A DNA stretch of 64,000 nucleotides from Chrysoperla carnea (lineage: Eukaryota > Arthropoda > Insecta > Neuroptera > Chrysopidae): the NCBI RefSeq assembly GCF_905475395.1, contig NC_058338.1:68335435-68399434 (forward strand). Direction: 5' to 3'. Below the pieces are notes generated by a model. That model made no database searches and was not told the DNA's origin. It saw only the letters and a list, made by a program, of their open reading frames with translations. The translations under genes and the position numbers were made by a program. Shown one piece after another: positions 37,448-48,800 of this stretch; position 1 is the first letter of the stretch, and every line of letters begins with the position of its first letter.

Positions 37448-38230
37448 TATATAAATATCTCATGTCACGATGTCACATTTATGTTTCTGTACCTTCTCTT
37501 GCGAACGTAATTTAAATCCGATTTGAATAAAATTTGGTTTCAAGAAGGGCTTTGATATTTGAAAAGTCAAGTTCGTTAATGAGAAAATCGACTGATAAAC
37601 CCGAGGTGGATAGGGGGTGTTGCGCAAAGAATAAAATTTTGAATTTTTTCGAAATAAAAAATGTTTTTGTATTTTTTGATCAGTTTTCAGCAATAAGGCA
37701 CTCTTGTGATTTATTCTCTAGGCGCTTAGTTTTAGAAATAAAAATTCTTGGAAACCTAAATATGTAATATTCGATTTTAAGAAGAATGTGTTGTTTTTCA
37801 ATCTTCGAGGGAATTTGCTTAGCTAACGCTGTTCCTGCCCTACCAAGTTTTTTTCACTTCTAGAAAATATTATCTACTTTTTAGTTCAGCTAGTTGCAAA
37901 AGCGAATTTCATTGACATTGGGAAAAATAGAACTCTAAGAGTTCAGAGGGAAATTTTTTTTTAATTAAATAGTAACCATTGAAATTATCGGAGTAGACAA
38001 GAAATGTTTTTTGAAGGGATTCTAACAAATGACGCGGTTGACGTTTAGCTTTTAGTGTCGATTTATTTTAGGGCTAGAGACTGGAAATTTGAAATAATTA
38101 TGTGTCTTTGAAATTTAAATTTTTTTGTAAAAAAATTTTTATTTAAATCGTTTATGTACACAATATATTAATGAATTTGTAGTTAAATCAATTTGATTTA
38201 TAATTAAATTAATGTTTTAAGTCTTTCGTT

Positions 38231-41200
38231 TTATGGTAAATAATTATTTTTTTCTGCACAGCCTGAATCTTTCCTTTTGTTTAATAAATCAACAGCCTCT
38301 GTCATGCAAATATTCGTACCAAATTTCTGAAATAACAATATATTTAAAATGAGCTTTAGGCTTATTAAAAATCTTGAGAGATGAATTAAATAAATAAAAG
38401 TTGGGAATGCAATTTAATTTTGCAATATATCCATGTCTACTTTACACTGTGGGTTAATTGCGCTTCCACCATATTTATAAAGCTCCATCAAAATTTTCCC
38501 TAATTTATTTAAAAATTATGGATCCAATGTTTGCAAAATGATGGAATGTGAGACAGTATTTTGTTGAGTCAAAATAATAATTTCTCCGTGGAAATAAATA
38601 ATTTCTTGATGGTTTCGGAACGATATTGGAGGAAATTGTTTACTTGTTGTAAGTATCGAGGGCATTCGCAGTACAAGTGAAATTTACAAAATTTAAAAAA
38701 CCTCCGATAAAATTTTTCGAGTACGGAATTTTAAACACGCACTTGCCCTTCAAAAGAAACCAAAAAAAATGAAAATCGGTTTATCCGTTTAGGAGCTATG
38801 ATGCCACAGACAGACACACACACACAACAACACACGCATAGCGGTCAATCTTAAACATCCCTTTTTTTAGTTTGGGGGTTAAAACCCACTCTGGCCAAGT
38901 AAATTATATACTCAAATTAATACTTTATTTATTTAATTGCGTAAATAAGTTCTTGTTTCAAGAAAATGAAATGTGAGAAAAATTTTTGAAGAGTCAAATA
39001 CTTATTTTTAACCCCCGTACTAAAAAAAGAGGTGCTATAAGTTTGACCGCTATGTGTGTGTGTCTGTTGTCTATCTGTGGCATCGTAGCGCCTAAACGGA
39101 TGAACCGATTTTAAATGTTTTGTGGTTTCATTTGAAAGGTAAATTAACGGGGAGTGTTCTTAGCTATGTTTCAAGTGTGAGCTTAGGTTTCCGTGTCCGA
39201 AAAAACAAAAAAATTGGCGATGATCTTCAAAATCGATTCAGTTTGGAAAGGCATGACATAATTTAAATATATAAAAAAATTACTATAGAAATGAATGGTC
39301 AAATAAACATGGCTCAATTCATTTCGAAAAGTGAAATGGTCAAATAATTTGGTAATTCAAAACAATAATTCAAAAGAACAAACTCAACTCTAATTTCTCA
39401 ATCCCAAAAATGATAGCTCTCTAAATATCCTTTTCATCATCTGATGAAATTGGCCATCACTTTCATGTTGATTTAAGAAGGAGTGTTATGTGTTTATCTG
39501 TGCGTCTATGTGTTTTGCTCAGTGGCATCGTAGCCCCTAAACGGTCGAACCGACTTGATTGAGAACATTTTATGGCTAAATTTCCAAAAATCGGTTTACA
39601 ATAAATAAATCGCATTTGTCGGGGTTTTTTTAAATTTTGTAAATTTCATTGGTTTTTTTTTTTTAACTCCCGAATTAGAAAAGGGGATGTGTGTGTATCT
39701 TTCTGTGTGTGTGTCGGTCTGTCTGTGGCATCGTAGTGTCTAAACGGACATTTTGATTTTGATTTTTTTGGCTTTGTTTGAAAGGTAATTTAATGGAGAG
39801 TGTTCTTAACTGTTTCAAATGCGAGTTTTGAAGTCCGTAGTCGAAATTTTGTCGGAGGTTTTTTAAATTTTATAAATTTCACTTGTTTACTGTGTAGACA
39901 CTATTGACATTTTGAAACTTTTTAAGGGATATGTCCAAAGGGTTTGGCAATGCAAATGAAAAACACTTTCGAAGAAGGCGCTTACCTCAATGTATTGCTG
40001 TTTATCATTATTATTTTCTAATGGTTTAAAATTTTTTGGTCTCAAGAATGGTGCTAAATGTAAAGGATCCACATCTTCAATTTTATTAAATCCAGTAATA
40101 TAACTTATTATTAATCCAAGAATAACTGTAAATATTGTACCAATTGCTGTGTACAATACAAATGTTATTCGATACATAAAGAAAACATTCCTGCAAAAAA
40201 TGAGTAAATTATATTTTATTTTGAATTCAAAAAAGTAACGAATATCTTACGTTTCATCGTAGTTATCCATTGGTGGAGGTGTGGCTAAAGGTTCTGTAAT
40301 ATTAAATGTACAACCATCTGTGTAAACAGGTTTCTCTGGATAGAGCATCAGTCCCTGTGCTAACATTGTTTGGGCACCAAAACAAATCCATCCCATAAAG
40401 AACAGTCCGCTAAAACCCGCATAGAAAGCTCCCTAAAATAGAATATTTCATATTAAATAGGGGATCGTACTAAATTTTTTTTATCACTTCAGATGAAGAA
40501 TTCTGACTTTAAGAATAGAAAAGTTGGTTGCTAAAAATCTTTACTAGTATGCAAGATATGAAGGTTTAAAATTCCTAATTAAACAAAGATACCCTCTAGT
40601 GACGTCATACGTGGGTATCGCCATAGAGATTACATATAAAACTTTGTTATGCTAAAAGGAGATGGACAACCTTTGAATTATACTTAAGGCCTATTGAGAT
40701 TGAGATTTCTTTTGCACTCACCCAGTTATTTTTCTATAAATTTATTTTATTTTGGTTTGATTGACAAATAAACTTAGTAGTTGAAAACTTCAAACCAACC
40801 CATTGGTTCACAGCGAGGAAGAAACTAATTGATTTTGTTAATTGTTATAAAAAGAAAATGATAAACTTTTGTGAAATTATTTACAGGTTTAACTTAGCCA
40901 GCAACTTCTAAGTTTCATGTGATTAAAGTCATGTCCATAGAGAACTTGCATAAATTTTTATTTGTCGCAAATTCATATATAAAGGAATGAATAATTCATC
41001 TAATGTATATTTAAGTAACTTTTTTAAAATCAATTATTCGATTTTTTTTATTAATAATAATAATAATAATGGGGTTTAACCTCCGTTTCTCTGACATATA
41101 CGCCTATAACAGAGGCCACCCACATCATTATTTGTTAATCTTTATTTATTTAATTACAAGCATATTTACAATTACATTTTGATGTGGATGGAGTCGGTTA

Positions 41201-44200
41201 CTTCGTTCTTATCCAAGCGACGACAATGTGATCAATTCTACACTCCCATTAATTATAAATTATTCACACTGCCGCTGCCTGGATTCGAACCCACAACCTA
41301 AGTCTAAATGGACAAACAGTCAAATTTGATTAATTATTAATAAAAAAGAATTATATTTTGTAATAAAAAAAAAAACGGTAGTGGCGTATTTACAATCGTT
41401 GAGGCAGCGAGCCAATCGGAATTACGCTAAATACACATTTTTCAATTTGTTTCTATGGAAAATTACGTTATAATATGTTGAAAGCAAGTTTAGAAACAAA
41501 CCATTTATATTCTGCATGTTATTTTATCATTTATCCGGGTGGTGGCGTTGCTTAAAACGATGTGTTGGCGTCACTGGCGTTTAAATTTATAGTTTAGAAA
41601 AATCCTTTTCTAATTTTTTTTAAAACAATTTTTTTAGGAATTTTTGAAATTAAAAAAAAAAATTAAAAAATATGCAAGTTCTCTATTGAAGATAATAAAC
41701 ATATAATGCTCTCACACAACAGTTAAAGTTTTATAGAAATGCTAATCTTTGTAAATAAACAATAAGCGATACATTCCACAATCCTAGACAGACACTTGAA
41801 TTTTATCTAAATTCGATGGATTAGATTTATAATAGGGTCGTTCACAAAATCAAATTATTAAAAACACAATGAGTCACAACATTGATTTAATAAATGAGAA
41901 ATTAAATTAAGTAGAAAATGATAGTCTAGTAAAACTATCTCATCATGAAGAACGAAATTCTGAGTTTTTTCTTTCCAAACTCCAAAAATTTTTATTAATT
42001 AAAGAGCTTAAATTCTCTATAAAAATGTGTTCAAACCAAAAGTTTCGTATTTTGTACGGGATCTGAGTATATCGTGATTGAATAGTTGCACATGCTTTAA
42101 GATGTTAAAGACTGCCATCTCAAAAAAAGGCGTGTCATTTTATATAAAACTGCAGAAGCAAAAATCGCACGAGAATGAAATATAAACTAAACAGTGGAAC
42201 GTTTGCGAAATAGGAGTCTTTCCATTACACTTCCCGAAAAACGTAAAGTGGAGAATAATATCTCGCACCATCCTTAAAAATTGTAAGGGCCACTTCTTTA
42301 AATTCAATTGTTGATCTTTTTGACTTTTAAAAATTTATTTTTGGCAACTTTACTCACCTTTGCATTTGCCCATGGGAATAGGATACCCAACGTAAACACA
42401 CCAAGCAAAGGACCTGATGAAATCGATCCAAGCGCAGCGGATAACTAAAAACAAATTCAGAATCAAAAACAATTTTTTATTTTTATGTATTAATTTATTA
42501 TTAATTTTTTATGAAAATTTACGAACCTGTAATATTTGTCCTAATTTTGCTACAACCGCAGCTAATCCAACTGTAAGAACACCTGTAACTACAACCACTA
42601 TTTTTACAATAGTTTGTTCCTGTTTTGGAGTCAATTTTGTGAAAACAGGCTTAAAACAATCCTCTAATAACACAGCTGCCAATGAATTTAAACCACTCGA
42701 TAAAGAACTAAGTGAAGCACTAAAGACACCAGCCAAAAATAATCCAGATGCGCCAGGAAATTCTTTTAAAGTATCAACAACTAATAATGGTAAAAGTTGA
42801 TCCTTTTCAGATACAATCTAAAAATAAATTTATAAGTAATTTTTAAAAATATAGACGTTTATTTCTGAGACTTACATGGGTTGAAACAGGATCGCAATCG
42901 AAATACGTAGCGAAAATAAGCAGGCCTGAATAAGCACAAAGTCCCATAAAGATTGTTTTACATATCAAAAATAACCACACTACTCTGAAAGGAAAATAAA
43001 AAAGATTTTTAAAAAGTGTTTAGAAGTTGGTTTTGAAAATTGTTTTGATTCTTTAACATAGTATAATTTTCAAATTATGATTTAGGTTAAAATGGAAAAT
43101 AAAATCCTTAATTATATCGTTTACTTACGTTTTAGCTTCTTCTAAAGAAGGTAAAGAAACATATCTTTGCATCATCACTTGATTAATAATTCCATGATTT
43201 ATTACACTAAATGTACCACCAAACATCATAGCAGGGAATGTTAACCGTTTGGTTAAACTTAATTCCATGCTGAAAGAAATATTACAGAAAACACTATAAA
43301 TCTATATATATTCCAGGGAGCAGCTACCATTGTCGCAGTTACTATTTGTATGATTTATTGAAACAACTACCTTCGATACTCTCCAGTATTGAAAGTAATT
43401 GGGCACGGGTGACCCTAGATTTTGGTCCGAGGAGAGGCCAGTAATTTTTGTCTAAAGGGGTTGTGTCTGTGAAACTGTAAAGCTAAAGCCCTATTTACAA
43501 TCACTCCATACGCTTGTCAGAATGTGATCCTGACTAAGGTGTAATTAATAAAATTTGAATCAATTATTCGCATGATAGAAATAAACGAGTATAATTCTTA
43601 CTCTGGATATTCCAATCTTCCGGAGGCTACATTACGTTCGATTACCGTTCCCAATCCGCCAGCTTCCCATGTCGCTTTTACTAGCACCAAAAGAACTGAG
43701 CTAACCATTAAAAATGCTTGTAGAAAATCAGTCCAAATTACAGCACGAATTCCACCCTAAAGTGTAAATATTTCTCATAAAATACCATTATTATTTTGTC
43801 ATTAAAATAAATTTCATAATTACCACGCAAGTGTAGAAAATACAAACTGCACAGACAATTGGTGTTATGACATGCGTATTTATTCCAGTTACTAAAACAA
43901 AAAATATTTAACTGGTATTGATAAATTATAAAGGCCGGAGATAGTAGATATGATCACAATGCTGTAGCTGGTACGAATTTGTCTTTTTTGTTTCCGGATT
44001 TAAGGCTCTCAGGAAAAGAGGTTTTACCATTTGTTATAAAAATCGAAAAATTTTGTGGACCAAAAAATTCGCTTATCAAGCAAAATTGATACTTCTGAAT
44101 TTAAAGACTTGTGTCTTCTGAAATAGTCATCGCACGAAAATTTGTATCGTAACATTCGAAATCTTCTTTTAATCTCTTGTAAATTGTTCCGAACAAAAAT

Positions 44201-45881
44201 TTTATCACTCTCCCATTTTTAAAACATGCCAATTTTTTAGCAATAGATTCTAAAACTAGTAAAAGTTTTCAAATGAGCTATTTTGGTGCCAAATTCGATA
44301 ATTTTTCGCAGAACTGTTTAAATACTTTACTACATACTTTTGATGAGTACCTATAGTTGAAATTAATAAAAAATGTGGATGTTTGATCTTGACAACATAC
44401 AACTTACCATGGTTCAGAGCTAATGCTGGTACATATATTACAATTGGAAGCCATAAAATCTAAAATATAATAAGAAATATTACTTTTGGTTGTTTTTCTG
44501 AATATTTGGTTAAGGATTCTAATAACTCATTCCTAACTGCATTAACAATGGTACATTTAATGGTTAGGGGGACTAGATTTCTTAGATATAAACGCTTTAT
44601 AAAAGTCAGTGTTTTTATTCTATCGATTGGCCATGCGATATGCTATATGCATTCTCTCACAAGGCAATTTTGTTCAAAAGTGGTTTAAATTTTCAAACAT
44701 TTTCATCCATTAAGTTTTATTTAGAACACTGTTATGTGTTTTGGATGAATAATTAATTAAATTGATACATACCACACTAACAATAAATAAAATTGATCCC
44801 AGTCGCCTCAAGGATTTGTCAAAACGCCGTTCTAAATACTGAAACAAAGAGTGGGCAAAAGTATTAATGCATATCCTACATGATCGTTCGAAGTTAATGA
44901 AATGATATCAATAAATTTTGCTTACCTCATAAGTCGAAGTTAATCGCAAATCCATAAAAACAGGTAAATATATATAATTACCAATAAATCCCATACATAC
45001 GCCATCGAATAATATATACAAATATTGTATACCAAATATGTACATTTCTGTAGGGAAACCCAAAAATGATATTCCAGAAATATAACTAAAAAAAGTATGA
45101 TAATAATAACTATTATTTTTAATAATCATAAATCGATTTATGTCCGCAAATTTTTGTAAATAAACTAAATTTTACATGTTAAAGTACTTTTTGCAGTTTT
45201 TCTATATGAAGGTAGATTTCGATTAATTTAAGGTAATCTAATGATTATTATAACTAGGTAGAAGTTCTAATAAAAATAGGGCCTTCGAAACCGTCTCCCA
45301 AGTGATGAGAATGTCCTAAGCATTCCCCGAAATGTCTTATGTTTACATAAGTAGTAAGTGCTCAGTTTTTAATGTTATAGACACTTGATTACCTGTACGT
45401 TTATAACATGTAACTTGCCCGTCTCGTCAAGTGCCAAGTGATGGAATTGTTTCACGGGGACTGTCTAACCAGCCAGGTATCATCATTAAGCCCTTAGATA
45501 ATCGAAATATCCGCACATGGGCAGGATAGACTTGTGCCGTCTTTTTCTTCTAGCCTTCGTAAATCTACTTTGGCGTAGGCCATAGTCCGGCCTCGGATAC
45601 GAAACCATGTATGTATATTGAGTGAAAATTGAAAATATATACAAATTGTAGGTACACTACAAAAATAATTCGATAATTACACTCTATTTCTCAACATACC
45701 TGACAACAAGTGAAATTGTTACCGGCCATACAGTCATATTTTTACTTCCTATTAAATAATCTTTAACATTTTTCGATACTTTAATAAATCCAAAATATAC
45801 ACCAATTAACAAACATATTAGTAACATTATAAGAAACACTGCATAATCTACCCAAGTAAACTCATTTTTAATAATATTCAT
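38231..45881 (-). CDS. SLC5-family Na+-coupled transporter, SMCT/SMVT-like (gene 5, complete, 13 exons, 597 aa)
   Basis: Exons: 45700-45881, 44926-45085, 44773-44838, 44408-44459, 43824-43891, 43602-43756, 43129-43269, 42876-42984, 42527-42817, 42358-42444, 40251-40432, 39986-40190, 38231-38326. All introns are GT-AG and the frame is open to TAA. Segments are SGISFLGFPTEMY, YLERRFDKSLRRLGS, GGIRAVIWTDFLQ, ATYFDCDP, DQLLPLL, FSASLSSLSSGLNSLAAVLLED, GPLLGVFTLGILFPWANAK, WICFGAQTM and the glycosylation site NIT. The start MNIIKNEF differs from MDIPKN in the paralogues. An in-frame ATG at 46004 would add a 41-residue hydrophobic leader, which I did not use because no paralogue has it. Exon 12 has one extra codon. 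Intron 10 (1.9 kb) carries a SINE and repeat D; intron 12 (1.7 kb) is packed with repeat B. Confidence 0.91.
38640..39885. repeat. Cluster of dispersed repeat family B copies in gene 5 intron 12
   Basis: At least three units are recognisable: inverted 38640-38885, forward 39005-39255 and forward 39655-39885, plus a shorter piece near 39480-39640. Each has the GGCATCGTAG core, the AAACGG box (or its complement) and GAGTGTTCTTA or GGCGATGATCTTC where complete. They explain why this intron is about three to eleven times longer than its counterparts. Confidence 0.7.
41051..41322 (-). mobile_element. tRNA-derived SINE S1, 5'-truncated copy in gene 5 intron 10
   Basis: On the minus strand it begins at GTTTGTCCATTTAGACTTAG, keeps the B box GGTTCGAATCC and the same body as 15792-16098, and ends in an ATT-type microsatellite (41051-41070). 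About the first 45 bases, including the A box, are missing, as expected from incomplete reverse transcription. No clear target-site duplication. It lies in the same orientation as the gene. Confidence 0.82.
41366..41630 (+). repeat. Interspersed repeat family D, copy 1 (gene 5 intron 10)
   Basis: It starts after a run of A with GTAGTGGCGTATTTACAATC, continues GAGCCAATCGGAATTACGCT and GAAACAAACCATTTAT, and ends CGATGTGTTGGCGTCACTGG. A reverse copy is at 51455-51690. Family undetermined. Confidence 0.65.
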
Positions 45882-48800
45882 TTTGCAACAATTCAAAATG
45901 TATAACACTTCCAATAAAACGGGGCTCAAATTAAAAAATAAAAGTGAACTTAAAAATATGGTCCTTTCTATCAGAGACTTTGTGAATTGGAGTTCTGTTT
46001 TCACACAACTAAAATAATTATTAATTAAAGATTTATTTTCATCACAATAATAAATTAATATTTATCTTTTCTGTAATGGATAACAACCAGAATATTATTT
46101 ATCCTTAAATAAACATTAAATCATAAATTTAATTTGTGTTTGCGCGGCGCCTATTGTTTAAAAAAAATCAAAATAATGGGAGCTGTATATTCTGCAAATA
46201 TGTAAGACAGGTCAAATTTATTAGGTATTTTTATTTTAAGGATACATTGTGACAAATGCTATATGTATAATAATTAAATATGTCGTCTTAGATGGTGGTC
46301 TATAAATAAGGAAATTTTCCATTTAATTGTATACCTTATCAGGAGCGGATACAGGTTATATAGTCTAAAAGTCTAAAATAAATATCCATTATTGAATTTT
46401 TTAGTGTTTTAATGGTTAATAATTTTCCAATATCGGAAGATCGTAAAAAATCCCAATTTTTTGTAATCTGTGATATATTTTGCAAAAATTAATACATATC
46501 CAAGACTGAATTATAGAACCCAATAAAGAGTACTGCAAAAAAGAAAGGTAACTAGGCATTAGAATTGCTGGAAATAATTTTGGTTTCATTATTCAAGTGT
46601 TGCAATATTGGCATGCAAATTTCTTTTAATTTGTTCAAATATTTAATATTTCTCAAAAGGGATCTTTTTACTAACCTTGGAAGAATAGGTGGATAAAATG
46701 ATTCCATGGCATTTTTTACCAAACGGTTCAGATAAAATATTAATTGTTCTTTACATTGCAACACATTAAAGACCCTTCACAAGATCGTTTTACTTATTAT
46801 AATTTTACACGCAAAATAGAGATCATTTTAATGTATATAAAGGAGATCATTTTGCCCGTAACGACATATTTCAATATCGTCATAAAAACTAACCTTAAAA
46901 TTTAACATACTTAATTTATCAAAACGTGTTATAATATTATAAAAAGTCAACAAAAGCCAGAAGTTTTTGCTACGAAATACAAAATAGCTTAACATTGCCA
47001 TTAGTCTTTGTTGAACGATTAATTTAATCACGTGGAAGCCGTCTATCGATAAATGTACTAGCTGGCTTTAGTGGTTCACTTATTTTACCCTGGGGGATCG
47101 TTAAATAGCATTTTCCCTTACGAACGTCTAAAACAAGACGTCGTCGTAAGTGAACATTACCTAATTTCATAGAGTAATTAATTAGAAAACTGGATTCGCT
47201 ATTGACTACTACTCGATCGTAGAACATCTTCATATGAGAGTCACAAACTCACAATATATTTATTATACGATGATACGAGTAACTTTCAATAGCAAATCCA
47301 CTTTAATTAGAGTCAAAATATTAATGACTATATTTCGGACTGCGGTACAATATTTCAATGATTAGATAGGTAGGGTTCACTCGCAACTCTCCAACCCTTA
47401 GAAACTGAAATATTTGCATAGAGCAAAGAATAATGTCATTGACCTCTGCACTAAATGCCTTGATAAAATTAAGTTAGTGAATTGCCCCTATTGATACTCT
47501 CAAGACCAAAAAGAAGTGATAGGGAGGCTCCTAACAATAGCAACAATTTTCTCCCACTCTGATGTTAGGAGAATTGGCATTATATCTTAAAAAAATGCCA
47601 GACCTGATCGTGATACTCGACTACTTCTTGGGGAAGGAAGTATAGATATGTTGTTAATAATTTGCAGTAGATTATAGCTAAGAAAACTGTAATGTAGACG
47701 TTGAAACTGTAACATAATCCAGATTGGTTTATCTTAAAGATTTTGAATAATACTGTAATAATGTAAATATCGTTTCTTAAAAGAAAGTGGTGTTGAAGAG
47801 ATGAATAATAGTTAGCATTACCATTAATAGTTAATTATCATTGATGCGCACATCCGGATAAAGATCCCCAAATTAAAACCCACTATTTATAACTCTGTAA
47901 AATCAACTATAATAAAAGACAAATTTTATGAATAAAATATTATTTATTTATAAATATTTGTTTATATCATTAAATCAAGTAAATAAGTAAAGCTGACGTA
48001 AATTTTTGTTTTTTATTGCACTAAAAATTTTTTCCAAAAAGTTCAAGTTTTTCTTCATTGTATTCGTTAGATATATTCTATTGTATATAAGTTTCTACTG
48101 ACTAATTTAAACTGAAACGTCATGTGACGTCACTATTTTGATGATTGTGTAACAATGAGGAAATCATACCTCGAATTACCGTTTTCACTAAATATACAAA
48201 TTTGCTAAAACAACAAAGGCTTCTTTTTGATGAAATTGAACAATTTAATTGAATTGATTTTGATGAAAATTTATTGAGCTTTTAGATCCAAAAGTATCCA
48301 AAATTAACAAAAACTTTAAAAAAGTAACAAATATATAGTATAATAATTCCATAAAAAATAATCTAAGAATTAATTTATAAAAAGAATTAAGTTAATGCAC
48401 CGGTAATTACCGGTCATATTTATTTATTATTTATATATTTATACAAGTCTAAATGATAATTATTTTTGTTTGAACTTATCATATTACAATTTAGGAACAA
48501 ATTTATTTATTTAGGTTTTACGCATTTTTTTAATAACTTATATCTTAACATTAAGTTAATCGCAAAGCGGGAATTTTGACATAGCATTATTAAATTATTT
48601 TTGTTTTAAAATGATATGATCATTGATGGCTGGATTAGAGCATTGATTCCGTAATCTTTCAAATTGTTGGAACATTTGAAAGTTCATTACTGATAGCTTG
48701 TAATTTTCGAAATATGTAGTTTAGGTTTATAGGCTTCTCCATGGTTTCTCAACTTCAATACAAAATAATGGATTATATAACTTCTTGAAACAGTGGGAGG

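Larger units (their letters stand above)
35459..38230. other. Intergenic DNA between transporter genes 4 and 5
   Basis: About 2.8 kb with no supportable gene. It holds a family A remnant (35944-36175) and a TIR element (36584-37447). The remainder is AT-rich; the part next to 38231 is the gene 5 3' flank. Confidence 0.5.

Noticed and set aside
46552-46764. Complete small protein gene
   Set aside because: No recognised family, no splice partner and no conserved start context; kept only as a low-confidence remnant.
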